Assembly: GCA_934254985.1 (NCBI GenBank)
Contig: CAKQMS010000038.1
Coordinates: forward strand, 1-27,483
Direction of reading: 5' to 3'
Source of the DNA: an uncultured Prevotella sp.
GTDB taxonomy: Bacteria > Bacteroidota > Bacteroidia > Bacteroidales > Bacteroidaceae
DNA length: 27,483 nt
Shown: piece after piece, positions 6,451 through 13,773 of the stretch
Numbering within the stretch: position 1 is the first letter of the stretch
How the letters are laid out: each line of letters starts with the position of its first letter
Made by a program: the position numbers and the translations under genes
The notes under the pieces: generated by a model
What the model was told of the DNA's origin: nothing
Database searches by the model: none
What the model saw: only the letters and a program-made list of their open reading frames with translations

Positions 6451-8613
6451 TTATTGCACCACCTTAAATCTTATGCGGAACGAATGAGTCTGCTCATCCC
6501 AGTTGGTGCCAAGGAGTTCGAATCGTCCTATTTGGCTTGTTGAACGAACATGCTTGCCTATGCAAGGACAAACGTCGAAGTCGCCAATGCGAACAAGACG
6601 AACTTGCTGTGAAGCATCCTCTGGCAAACGCGACTTGTCGATACCCTCTGGCAAGTTGTCCTTGTCTACAACCTCGAAGGTTACAGGCAGGTCGGCATCA
6701 ATAAGTTGTTGCATCTGCTGTTCAATAGCCTTTTCCTCTTGACGAGTAGGCTTATGGTCGAGGATGTAGCTTATCTTGCTCTTCTTGCGCTCCACATGTG
6801 CATTGCGCGAACGTTCGCAACCAAACATTCTTACCATCACCTGGTTCAACAGGTGCTCGGCTGTATGAGCTGGAGGGAATTCTTCCTTGTTGTGCTCATT
6901 AAACAGATAATCTGCAGTCTCCTTCATTATGCTGAATTTAAAGATTCGTGCGCTGTAAGGTCTAACATCGGCAGGGAACATGCCATCCTTCTGCAATGTA
7001 ATAGTCTGCTGTTCGCCTGTAAGCAGGTCTACAGCCTCTACTGTTGTTTCAGGAATATTCAAGAAATTGAAAGCATGCTCAGGAATCATAACCTTAAGAT
7101 TCATCCTGTCGGCAGAGAAGTTTGTTACCACCATCAACACCTCGTTGGCAGCCTTACGCAAGAAAGCATAGTTAACGCGAGGATTGAAATGCTGAGATGC
7201 AGGGTTCACATACATAAGGTCGAAGAATTCGCCATCGTATACAGCCTTCTCCCTATTAGCGATGCGCAATATCTGCTGATACTGCACAGCCAACGCCTTA
7301 GCATCTTTGGAGATATGGCGACGATCGAAATAACCATTGCGCAAAGTGTCGAGCGACCAATAGTCGAATATCGTTGTGCGTCCATCCCTACCAGAGAAAC
7401 CTTCGGCATCCATGCCCTTTTCGCCAAACTCCTGTCCGGCATAGAGCATGAAAGGATTACGCATAAGCAAAGCACTTACCACAACTCCCGGAATAGCCTT
7501 CTTGGCATCGCCACAGAAGAAGTCGGAAGCTATACGCTGCTCATCGTGGTTCTCAAGGAAATAGAGCATGTGCTGAGCAATGTCGCCAACAGTTTGCCAT
7601 TGATATGTAATAGCAGAAGCTGGACGACGACCGCAGATTACATCGCGTATACAATCATACATTCCCACCTTGTCGTAGAGATAGTCGAAACCAGAATCTA
7701 CGAAGGTGTGATATTGGTTGCCGTCATAAACTTCGCCTATGAAGTCGATCTGTGGGTAGCGATTCTTAACGACGGTAGTGGCATAATGCCAAAATGATGA
7801 AGGCACCATTTCTGCCATGTCGCAACGGAAACCATCTACACCCTTTGAAGCCCAGAAGAGCAAGATGTCGGTCATCTTTGCCCATGTGTTTGGGATAGGG
7901 TCGAAATGATAGCTACGACCACGACCATTGCAATAGTCTACACCATAATTGAGTTTCACAGTCTCATACCAGTCATTGTCGCCAGGACGATTGTCAAAGC
8001 GGTCATTGCCTGTAGCCTTAGCAGGATTCTCTATATAGTCAGCCTCTTTATCTTCACGATTACGATAAGCGCTAACTCCCGACAAATCAAGCTGATAGTC
8101 GGAATAATAGAAGTTATTCTGCGGTGAGAAATTCATCTCTTGATTGTCGTCTTCGCCAAGATCTTTAACTCCGGTAGGCTTCTTTACAGAATGGTATTCG
8201 CGAGCCACATGGTTAGGAACGAAGTCGACAATCACCTTCATGCCAGCCTTATGCGTACGCTCCACCAAATGTTCAAACTCCTGCATACGCTCATCCACAT
8301 TTTCTGCCAAGTCTGGGTCTATATCATAATAGTCGGCTATGGCGTATGGCGAACCAGCCACACCCTTTACAACGAGAGGATTCTGGCGAGGAATGCCGTA
8401 AGTGGAATAATCAGTTTGAGTGGCATGGCGGATAACGCCTGTGTACCATACATGAGTGATACCCATGTCATGGATGTGGCGCAATACGGTAGCATCGAAG
8501 TCGTTCAACTTTCCCACTCCATTCTCAGCAACCGAACCAGCCACCTTGCGAGTGGTGTTGCGGTTGCCGAAAAGGCGGGTGAATATCTGATAGATTACTA
8601 TCTTCTTATTCAT
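6451..8613 (-). CDS. GH13 alpha-amylase family enzyme fused to an AlaX-like tRNA-editing domain
   Basis: 720 aa with no signal peptide, so probably cytoplasmic. Residues 1-560 are a GH13 enzyme acting on alpha-glucans or maltodextrins: VDFVPNH (129-135), nucleophile D265 in GFRCDMAEM, acid/base E294 in FIGEVYD, and D357 in ENHDEQ, with a beta-sandwich end at YSARIFKF. From M563 a different protein begins: HTAEH (583-587) and CIGKH (684-688) are the HxxxH and CxxxH zinc ligands of the alanyl/threonyl-tRNA synthetase second additional domain found in free AlaX proteins, which deacylate mischarged tRNA. The junction reads ATAATG; one base fewer would give a TAATG stop/start overlap, so a recent gene fusion or an indel are both possible. 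Exact sugar substrate is unknown. Confidence 0.85.
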   Translation of the reverse strand: MNKKIVIYQIFTRLFGNRNTTRKVAGSVAENGVGKLNDFDATVLRHIHDMGITHVWYTGVIRHATQTDYSTYGIPRQNPLVVKGVAGSPYAIADYYDIDPDLAENVDERMQEFEHLVERTHKAGMKVIVDFVPNHVAREYHSVKKPTGVKDLGEDDNQEMNFSPQNNFYYSDYQLDLSGVSAYRNREDKEADYIENPAKATGNDRFDNRPGDNDWYETVKLNYGVDYCNGRGRSYHFDPIPNTWAKMTDILLFWASKGVDGFRCDMAEMVPSSFWHYATTVVKNRYPQIDFIGEVYDGNQYHTFVDSGFDYLYDKVGMYDCIRDVICGRRPASAITYQWQTVGDIAQHMLYFLENHDEQRIASDFFCGDAKKAIPGVVVSALLMRNPFMLYAGQEFGEKGMDAEGFSGRDGRTTIFDYWSLDTLRNGYFDRRHISKDAKALAVQYQQILRIANREKAVYDGEFFDLMYVNPASQHFNPRVNYAFLRKAANEVLMVVTNFSADRMNLKVMIPEHAFNFLNIPETTVEAVDLLTGEQQTITLQKDGMFPADVRPYSARIFKFSIMKETADYLFNEHNKEEFPPAHTAEHLLNQVMVRMFGCERSRNAHVERKKSKISYILDHKPTRQEEKAIEQQMQQLIDADLPVTFEVVDKDNLPEGIDKSRLPEDASQQVRLVRIGDFDVCPCIGKHVRSTSQIGRFELLGTNWDEQTHSFRIRFKVVQ

Positions 8614-8665
8614 AACTATGAAGGGTAGTCAAAAAATTACGAGTAACTTTATTGCCCTTCTTCTA

Positions 8666-9553
8666 TTACTGGATACCAGCTACTTTGACGTTCTTGTCGA
8701 TACGGCCAATCATACCCTGAAGAGCCTTACCAGGACCACACTCTGTGAAGTCGTCAGCACCATCAGCAATCATATTCTGAACGCTTGATGTCCAGCGTAC
8801 AGAGCTTGTGAGCTGAGCAATGAGGTTTGCCTTGATTTCTTCTGCGTCAGTATGTGGCTTACCGTCAACATTCTGATATACAGGACACTTAGGAGCTGAG
8901 AATACAGTCTGCTCGATAGCTGCCTGAAGCTCATCCTTAGCTGGCTGCATGAGTGGAGAGTGGAAAGCACCACCAACCTTCAAAGGCAACGCACGCTTAG
9001 CGCCAGCAGCCTTCAAAGCCTCACAAGCCTTGTTGATTGCATCTACAGTACCCGAAATAACGAGCTGACCAGGACAGTTGTAGTTAGCAGCAACAACAAC
9101 CTCGCCCTCAGCAGAAATCTGAGCGCAAACCTCCTCAACCTTCTCGTCTGGCAAACCGATGATGGCAGCCATAAGTCCAGGATTAGCCTCGCAAGCCTTC
9201 TGCATAGCGTTAGCACGTGCAGCAACAAGCTTAACACCATCCTCGAAGCTGATAGCACCAGCAGCAACAAGTGCAGAGAACTCACCAAGTGAGTGACCAG
9301 CAACCATAGCTGGAGCAAACTCGTCGCCAAGGCAGATAGCGGTGATTACGCTATGAAGGAACACAGCAGGCTGTGTAACGTTAGTCTGCTTGAGCTGCTC
9401 GTCAGTACCAGCAAACATAATATCGGTAATCTTGAAACCAAGTATTTCGTCGGCCTTGTCAAAAAGAGCCTTTGCTGTAGCGTTGTTGTCGTAGAGCTCT
9501 TTGCCCATACCAACAAACTGTGAACCCTGTCCAGGGAATACAAATGCTTTCAT
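8666..9553 (-). CDS. fabD: Malonyl-CoA:ACP transacylase FabD
   Basis: 295 aa. It moves malonyl from coenzyme A to acyl carrier protein, feeding fatty-acid elongation in the cytoplasm. The motifs are FPGQGSQFVGMG (6-17), GHSLGEFSAL with nucleophile S88, R113 in AARANAMQKA, and H198 in GAFHSPLM, together with a late GPGKAL loop. It lies 52 bases upstream of the amylase gene on the same strand with no clear promoter between them. The rplI terminator lies upstream, so fabD probably starts its own transcript, though no convincing TAnnTTTG box was found before it. Confidence 0.96.
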   Translation of the reverse strand: MKAFVFPGQGSQFVGMGKELYDNNATAKALFDKADEILGFKITDIMFAGTDEQLKQTNVTQPAVFLHSVITAICLGDEFAPAMVAGHSLGEFSALVAAGAISFEDGVKLVAARANAMQKACEANPGLMAAIIGLPDEKVEEVCAQISAEGEVVVAANYNCPGQLVISGTVDAINKACEALKAAGAKRALPLKVGGAFHSPLMQPAKDELQAAIEQTVFSAPKCPVYQNVDGKPHTDAEEIKANLIAQLTSSVRWTSSVQNMIADGADDFTECGPGKALQGMIGRIDKNVKVAGIQ

Positions 9554-9644
9554 AAAAATAAATAGATTATTATTAATATAAAATAAGGTATGCTAAAAGG
9601 TGGAGATATACTGTACCAACACCAAATTAGCATTAAAATAAAAC

Positions 9645-9681
9645 TAAAAACCCCGAAACATTCCACGAAGAATGAATCGGG
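9645..9681 (-). terminator. Intrinsic terminator of the rpsF-rpsR-rplI operon
   Basis: On the - strand CCCGA/TCGGG closes a hairpin with an inner CATTC/GAATG stem, followed by TTTTT at 9650-9646. It lies about 30 bases after the rplI stop codon. Confidence 0.85.
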
Positions 9682-9710
9682 ATTATGGATTGTTGCTTTA
9701 CAGTGCTAAA

Positions 9711-10229
9711 TTATTCAGCTGCTGGAGCCTCTTCCTCAGCCTCTACAACAGGAGCTGCAACAGGAGCCTCGGCTGGAGCTGCAACAGGTGCATCAGATAC
9801 AACCTTTACAGGAACCTTAACCTCAACCTCCTTGTGGAAGTGAACTGTAGCCTCGTAGTCACCTACCTTCTTAGCATCACGCATAGTGATGATCTTGCGG
9901 TCAACCTCGATACCCTTCTTAGCGAGTTCCTCAGCTACAGTAGCAGCGTTTACAGAACCGTAGAGAGCACCAGTAGCGCTAACCTTGGCAGCGATTTCGA
10001 GTGAAAGACCCTCAAAAGCCTGAGCTTTCTTCTCAGCCTCAGCCTTAAGAGCTGCAAGCTTAGCAGCCTGCTGCTTAAGGTTCTCAGCCAACTGCTTCTT
10101 AGCAGAAGGAGAAGCGATAACGCCCTTGCCCTGTGGGATAAGATAGTTACGGCCGTAGCCGCTCTTTACATTTACGATGTCGTTCTTGTAGCCAAGACCG
10201 ATGATATCTTCTCTAAGTATGATTTCCAT
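9711..10229 (-). CDS. rplI: 50S ribosomal protein L9
   Basis: 172 aa. L9 binds 23S rRNA near the L1 stalk base and helps hold reading frame. The N-terminal domain is typical (MEIILREDIIGLG, then SGYGRNYLIPQGKG at about 23-36), followed by the long connecting helix and the C-terminal domain (GALYGSVNAATVAEEL). Beyond about residue 147 there is an Ala/Pro/Glu/Val-rich acidic tail of about 25 residues not present in the usual L9 of about 150 aa. It is the third gene of rpsF-rpsR-rplI, 18 bases after rpsR, and ends before a terminator. Confidence 0.97.
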   Translation of the reverse strand: MEIILREDIIGLGYKNDIVNVKSGYGRNYLIPQGKGVIASPSAKKQLAENLKQQAAKLAALKAEAEKKAQAFEGLSLEIAAKVSATGALYGSVNAATVAEELAKKGIEVDRKIITMRDAKKVGDYEATVHFHKEVEVKVPVKVVSDAPVAAPAEAPVAAPVVEAEEEAPAAE

Positions 10230-10247
10230 TATTGTCTCCTCCTTAAA

Positions 10248-10520
10248 TTATTTCATCAAATCGGTTACGAAAGGAAGCAATGCAATCTGACGAGCACGCT
10301 TAACAGCCTGTGCTACGCGACGCTGATACTTGAGTGAAGTACCGGTGATACGACGAGGAAGGATTTTGCCCTGCTCGTTGAGGAACTTCTTCAAGAACTC
10401 TGGATCCTTGTAGTCAATATACTTGATACCGCTCTTCTTGAAACGGCAATACTTCTTCTTCTTAGTATCGATAGAAGGAGCAGTCAAATAACGGATTTCT
10501 GAATTGTTCTGTTCTGCCAT
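10248..10520 (-). CDS. rpsR: 30S ribosomal protein S18
   Basis: 90 aa, normal for S18, a small-subunit platform protein that binds 16S rRNA together with S6. The S18 core is visible: [16 protein letters not shown], then [17 protein letters not shown] and the basic helix [19 protein letters not shown]. It starts 3 bases after the rpsF stop, in the conserved order rpsF-rpsR-rplI. No separate promoter is seen. Confidence 0.97.
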   Translation of the reverse strand: MAEQNNSEIRYLTAPSIDTKKKKYCRFKKSGIKYIDYKDPEFLKKFLNEQGKILPRRITGTSLKYQRRVAQAVKRARQIALLPFVTDLMK

Positions 10521-10523
10521 GGT

Positions 10524-10868
10524 TTAAGCCTCCTCTTTTTTAGCAAGTTTAGCACGACGCTTCTCAGCATACTGAGCAGCATACTTGTCGAGCTTAACAG
10601 TCATAAAACGAATAACTTTCTCGTCGCGGCGGAAGCCAGTCTCGAGAGAGTTTACAACTGATGGCTCAGCCTTGAATTCAACCAAGCAGTAGAAGCCTGT
10701 TGATTTCTTGTCGATAGCATAAGCCATCTTCTTAAGTCCCCAGGTCTCCTCGTTCAAAATTTCAGCACCCTTATCGGTGAGAAGATTCTTGAATTTAGCG
10801 ACCGTTTCCTTCATCTGTTCATCAGACAAAACGGGAGTCAAAATGAAAACGGTTTCGTATTGATTCAT
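10524..10868 (-). CDS. rpsF: 30S ribosomal protein S6
   Basis: 114 aa from the ATG at 10868. Two codons upstream an in-frame TTG extends the frame to 10874, but the ATG ([12 protein letters not shown]) matches the family start. S6 forms a heterodimer with S18 on the 30S platform. Seen are the N-terminal strand [28 protein letters not shown], and a basic C-terminus ending [12 protein letters not shown]. It is the first gene of rpsF-rpsR-rplI, behind a strong promoter at 10914-10943. Confidence 0.96.
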   Translation of the reverse strand: MNQYETVFILTPVLSDEQMKETVAKFKNLLTDKGAEILNEETWGLKKMAYAIDKKSTGFYCLVEFKAEPSVVNSLETGFRRDEKVIRFMTVKLDKYAAQYAEKRRAKLAKKEEA

Positions 10869-10913
10869 AATCAATTAAATAATAATTAAATGTTATTTTT
10901 GCAAAATGCGGTG

Positions 10914-10943
10914 CAAAGGTACTATTTTTTATTGTAATATCAA
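10914..10943 (-). promoter_or_regulatory. Promoter of rpsF-rpsR-rplI
   Basis: On the - strand TTG (10943-10941), 19 bases, then TACCTTTG (10921-10914), followed by CACCGCATTTT. The same extension follows the tRNA-Cys promoter at 22560. Confidence 0.8.
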
Positions 10944-11039
10944 CCACCATCATCATCCCACACCCTAACATTTAACAGCTTTTAATATATTTCTTACCTT
11001 CTCCACCTTCTTTTTCTTCTATTACCCAATTATTTTTCA

Positions 11040-11048
11040 TAATTTTGC
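11040..11048 (+). promoter_or_regulatory. Possible -7 element for the small membrane protein
   Basis: TAATTTTGC at 11040-11048 fits TAnnTTTG, 35 bases before the ATG at 11083. The -33 region is only T-rich, without a clear TTTG. Confidence 0.5.
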
Positions 11049-11082
11049 AGCGCAATAGCATTCTAACAACAATACATACAAC

Positions 11083-11298
11083 ATGAAATATAGTATAAAA
11101 GCTAAAGAATGGATAAAGCCACGCCTAAAGAAAATTTGTTTAGGCATGGTATATGTAGGAGCATTGACAGCATTGATATTTAATCAGACCGGGCTATTCG
11201 ATTTGCGCAGCAACCTACTATCCAGTCTGCCCACCTTATTTATAATAGGTGGAGCCATAGGATACACCATAGCATGCAAGAAAGAAAGCAAATATTAG
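11083..11298 (+). CDS. Small two-helix membrane protein, function unknown
   Basis: 71 aa. A basic, amphipathic N-terminus (KAKEWIKPRLKK) is followed by two hydrophobic segments, about residues 18-36 and 49-65, and a short Lys-rich C-terminus, so both ends probably face the cytoplasm. I do not recognise a family. It has its own likely -7 box and stands alone between the divergent rpsF operon and the RNA leader of ribE. Codon use looks ordinary, which supports a real gene, but the call rests on an ORF, a promoter-like box and the membrane pattern only. Confidence 0.6.
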   Translation: MKYSIKAKEWIKPRLKKICLGMVYVGALTALIFNQTGLFDLRSNLLSSLPTLFIIGGAIGYTIACKKESKY

Positions 11299-11308
11299 GG
11301 CTGAATAT

Positions 11309-11339
11309 TTTGCAGTTTTGATATTTTGCATTAACTTTG
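11309..11339 (+). promoter_or_regulatory. Promoter of the structured RNA and probably of ribE
   Basis: TTTG (11309-11312), 19 bases, then TAACTTTG (11332-11339): a perfect Bacteroidetes promoter. Transcription should start near 11346, just before the 5' arm of the RNA closing stem. Confidence 0.8.
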
Positions 11340-11345
11340 CAAATA

Positions 11346-11541
11346 CTTAGGGGTTGTGTCGATTCGATAGGGATACTCATCAAATAACATTGAAAACCGA
11401 TGTTGCATCTTCTACCAATGGCGGGCCACAAAGGGATTTCATATCCCGAGCTGCAAAGTCGGTGGATTACAAAGGAGAGGAGCACTCAAATCTTATAGAT
11501 TCGGAGTTTTCATCACATCATCGCCACGACCCCTTTCTTTT
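11346..11541 (+). ncRNA. Structured RNA, riboswitch-like ribE leader or small RNA (unidentified)
   Basis: About 190 bases begin at a strong promoter and close with a long terminal stem: AGGGGTTGTG (11349-11358) pairs with CACGACCCCT (11525-11534, one G-U), extended by CGAT/ATCG after one mismatch. Inside are a GGGAT/ATCCC hairpin (11433-11447), a TCTACC/GGTGGA stem (11411-11416 with 11461-11466), an AACAT/ATGTT hairpin (11386-11404) and an ACTC...GAGT hairpin with AATCT/AGATT (11484-11507). A T-run follows the closing stem, so it can act as a terminator. I could not align it to the conserved FMN riboswitch core. The alternatives are a transcription-attenuating leader for ribE, or a free RNA of 6S-like size. 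Confidence 0.55.
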
Positions 11542-11586
11542 TTTACATATATTATTCTTATATAAACCAACTTTTTATTTCGCATC

Positions 11587-12186
11587 ATGTTTTCTGGAAT
11601 AGTAGAAGAAATGGCCACCATTGTTGGCATTAAGAAGGAGCAGGAGAATATCGACTTCACATTGAAATGTTCGTTCACCAAGGAGTTGAAGATAGATCAG
11701 AGTGTGGCACACAATGGCGTATGCCTAACTGTTGTCGACATCAACGACGACAGCTATACTGTTACTGCTATGAAGGAAACTCTTGAGCGTTCAAATCTCG
11801 GATTGCTTAAGGTTGGCGACCATGTGAATGTGGAGCGCTCTATGATGATGAACGGCAGATTGGATGGTCACATCGTTCAGGGTCATGTTGACCAAACAGC
11901 CACATGCGTAGACATGAAAGATGCTGATGGTTCTACATACTTCACCTTCGAATACAAGGAAGATCGCGAAATGGCTCGCCGTGGATATTTTACTGTCGAC
12001 AAGGGTTCGGTAACAGTAAATGGTGTTTCGCTAACGGTATGCAACCCTACCAGCAACACCTTCACCGTGGCTATCATCCCTTACACTCGCGAAAACACCA
12101 ACTTCTGCGATATCAAAGTTGGAACAATCGTTAACATCGAGTTCGACATCCTCGGCAAATACATTGCTCGTATGCAGCAATTATAA
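11587..12186 (+). CDS. ribE: Riboflavin synthase alpha chain
   Basis: 199 aa. It converts two 6,7-dimethyl-8-ribityllumazines into riboflavin and a pyrimidinedione, the last step of vitamin B2 synthesis, as a cytoplasmic trimer. Two lumazine-binding repeats are visible, residues 1-95 (MFSGIVEE, HNGVCLTV) and 96-199 (GHIVQGHVD, VNGVSLTV, IPYTRENT). Length is normal. It starts 53 bases after the closing stem of a structured RNA; no other promoter was found in between, so its mRNA probably carries that element. A terminator follows at 12205. Confidence 0.96.
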   Translation: MFSGIVEEMATIVGIKKEQENIDFTLKCSFTKELKIDQSVAHNGVCLTVVDINDDSYTVTAMKETLERSNLGLLKVGDHVNVERSMMMNGRLDGHIVQGHVDQTATCVDMKDADGSTYFTFEYKEDREMARRGYFTVDKGSVTVNGVSLTVCNPTSNTFTVAIIPYTRENTNFCDIKVGTIVNIEFDILGKYIARMQQL

Positions 12187-12204
12187 TAAACTAAACATAC
12201 CCCA

Positions 12205-12246
12205 AGCACCATAATCTTACTCAAATAAGGTTATGGTGCTTTATTT
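12205..12246 (+). terminator. Intrinsic terminator after ribE
   Basis: AGCACCATAA (12205-12214) pairs with TTATGGTGCT (12231-12240), with an inner CTTA/TAAG pair, followed by TTATTTT. Confidence 0.9.
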
Positions 12247-12280
12247 TATCAATAACACAACCATCTAAATTTATACAACT

Positions 12281-12826
12281 ATGATTATAGAAGAGATTAT
12301 CAAGTATAATGAGCAATTCGTAGCAAACAAAGGCTACGAGAAGTATCTAACAAGCAAATACCCAGACAAGAAACTTGCCATCCTTTCGTGCATGGACACT
12401 CGTCTGACAGAACTTCTGCCGGCAGCCTTGGGACTAAAGAATGGCGACGCCAAGCTTATCAAGAATGCAGGTGGCCTCGTTATCAGTCCTTTTGATTCAG
12501 CCATGCGTAGCCTCCTTGTCGCAATCTACGAACTTGGCGTAGAGGAAATCATGGTCGTTGCCCACTCCAACTGTGGTGCTTGCCACATGAACGGACAGGA
12601 GATGAAGAAGCTGATGCTAAAGCGTGGCATCCATCAGGATGTCATCGACACCATCGCACTATGTGGCATCGATCTCGATCATTGGCTCGAAGGATTCCAC
12701 GACACAGAAGATTCTGTTAGAAACACCATCAACACCATACGCACTCATCCTCTCGTACCAAAGGATGTGAATCTTCATGGCTACATCATCGACTCACAAA
12801 CTGGTAAATTGACAGAAGTAAAATAA
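12281..12826 (+). CDS. Beta-class carbonic anhydrase
   Basis: 181 aa. It interconverts CO2 and bicarbonate using a Cys-His-Cys zinc site in the cytoplasm. The motif CxDxR (C37, D39, R41 in SCMDTRL) and HxxC (H95, C98 in HSNCGACHM) give the three zinc ligands and the Asp-Arg pair that gates the site; GGLVISPFDSAMRSL lies between them. It resembles the short bacterial YtiB-like branch. It follows ribE after a terminator, so it probably has its own promoter, but no clean TAnnTTTG was found in the 34 bases between the terminator and the ATG. Confidence 0.93.
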   Translation: MIIEEIIKYNEQFVANKGYEKYLTSKYPDKKLAILSCMDTRLTELLPAALGLKNGDAKLIKNAGGLVISPFDSAMRSLLVAIYELGVEEIMVVAHSNCGACHMNGQEMKKLMLKRGIHQDVIDTIALCGIDLDHWLEGFHDTEDSVRNTINTIRTHPLVPKDVNLHGYIIDSQTGKLTEVK

Positions 12827-12868
12827 AATCAATGCCTTCTTGGCATATTGATAATAAAAATGGATATT

Positions 12869-12923
12869 TCCCCATGATATTTCCATAGAGTCTACTCTTG
12901 GCTCCATAGAAATTTCATGGGGA
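12869..12923 (+). terminator. Long imperfect hairpin after the carbonic anhydrase gene
   Basis: TCCCCATGA (12869-12877) pairs with TCATGGGGA (12915-12923), and the inner arms continue with three imperfect pairs to a short loop near 12892-12899. No long T-run follows, so it may be a weak terminator or an mRNA 3' stabiliser. Confidence 0.5.
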
Positions 12924-12981
12924 TTATAATTATCATATAGCTAACCTTTGAATTAAATTATATTTGATTGCAATCATATTG

Positions 12982-13047
12982 ACATTTGATAGAAAGCAAA
13001 AATACGTTTGCTAGAAAGCATAGATACATTTGATAGAAAGTATAGAT
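12982..13047. repeat. 22-bp tandem repeat, three units
   Basis: Three adjoining 22-bp units start at 12982, 13004 and 13026. All share AC(A/G)TTTG(A/C)TAGAAAG followed by a variable tail; units 1 and 3 share their first 15 bases. The period is close to two DNA turns. Function unknown. Confidence 0.85.
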
Positions 13048-13370
13048 TGCTCGAAGCATAACTTCGGCAACGAACCAAGCCTATTAAAGCATTGAATGAA
13101 AGCAACTTACAACATCACCATACCTATAATCAACAAATTTATTTCTATTATTGTTTTTTCTTGCCACTATCAAGAAAATCCGTTACAAGCTCTACCAACA
13201 TTCACCGTATACTTAACACATCGAAATACTGAGGAATAAGTCTTACAGACAGACTATTATCAGTATTACACATGAAATTATCGTTGAACCAAACTCATAA
13301 TAATGCGAACCTTACCTAAAGATAAAGATAAGATTTGCGTTATTTTATTTTTATTATCAATTTTATTTTG

Positions 13371-13378
13371 TATCTTTG
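13371..13378 (+). promoter_or_regulatory. Possible upstream promoter of the restriction-modification locus
   Basis: TATCTTTG at 13371-13378 fits the -7 element, but the -33 region is only T-rich. Downstream the sequence can fold: GGAT/ATCC with TTCATC/GGTGAA between 13382 and 13416, and AGCCT/AGGCT near 13466-13500. It may start a longer leader or a separate small RNA. Confidence 0.4.
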
Positions 13379-13524
13379 CGTCGGATTTCTTCATCTTGAA
13401 TGGTGAAATATCCAAGACTTTGTGGGTAAAATTTATGCATTCGCTATTATTTCGCGTTTAGCCAAGAGCCTCGGAAACTCTATTTGGTATAAGATAGGCT
13501 GCATTCGGCAATCAGAAAGCAAAC

Positions 13525-13553
13525 TTTCATTGCTCTCGTTTGCACTATCTTTG
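13525..13553 (+). promoter_or_regulatory. Likely promoter of the methyltransferase/nuclease operon
   Basis: TATCTTTG at 13546-13553 with TTT at 13525-13527 eighteen bases upstream. Transcription should begin near 13560, giving a leader of about 215 bases before the methyltransferase ATG. Confidence 0.55.
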
Positions 13554-13605
13554 GAATAAAAAGCACGATAATAATATGTGACAGGTGGCTCGTATAGTTA
13601 CCTCA

Positions 13606-13773
13606 GAAGTACAAAAAGCGATGCACACGCAATAGGCGTGGTGCATTCTTATGTACTTCCGGGGTTCCATTCCGAGGCCACCCCGTGCTAAACGCAATAA
13701 GGATGGCATCACGCTTTCTTTATGCCCTATTGCGTTTTGCGGATTGATAGTTGGGTGCAAAACAACTATCAAT
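13606..13773 (+). promoter_or_regulatory. Folded mRNA leader with competing hairpins before the methyltransferase gene
   Basis: Four consecutive hairpins. H1: GAAGTAC/GTACTTC (13606-13612, 13653-13659) encloses ATGCAC-ACGC/GCGT-GTGCAT around the loop AATAG. H2: GGGGT/ACCCC (13661-13665, 13680-13684). H3: AAACGCAATA/TATTGCGTTT (13690-13699, 13728-13737) encloses GGCAT/ATGCC. H4: ATTGATAGTTG/CAACTATCAAT (13743-13753, 13763-13773), an 11-bp stem ending 3 bases before the ATG at 13777. ACGCAATAGG in H1 (13627-13636) is also perfectly complementary to CCTATTGCGT in H3 (13726-13735), so two exclusive folds are possible. This suggests control of translation or elongation. Confidence 0.6.

Larger units (their letters stand above)
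12827..13544. other. 718-base region without a supported gene
   Basis: AT-rich. It holds the hairpin at 12869-12923, the 22-bp tandem repeat at 12982-13047, and a possible promoter and folded RNA at 13371-13513. Between 13060 and 13330 I see no reading frame, RNA gene or repeat I can support. Confidence 0.6.

Noticed and set aside
6706..7797. 363-aa reading frame opposite the amylase gene
   Set aside because: It is antisense to well-conserved GH13 motifs; composition fits a shadow frame, as do the other long frames opposite pdxS, fabD, DUF4861 and DPP IV genes.
8620..8659. GAAGGG/CCCTTC pairing between fabD and the amylase gene as a terminator
   Set aside because: Six pairs around a 28-base loop and no T-run after it.
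11346..11541. FMN riboswitch in front of ribE
   Set aside because: The conserved core (AGGGTGAAATTCCC and ACCGGCGGT type segments) is missing; kept as an unidentified structured RNA.
11346..11541. tmRNA, suggested by a 5' end beginning GGGGTTG with a TTCGAT nearby
   Set aside because: Too short, no tag reading frame ending in ALAA, no T-arm and no CCA end.
11354..11602. 82-aa reading frame through the ribE leader
   Set aside because: It runs through the arms of the closing stem and overlaps the ribE start in another frame; no family pattern.
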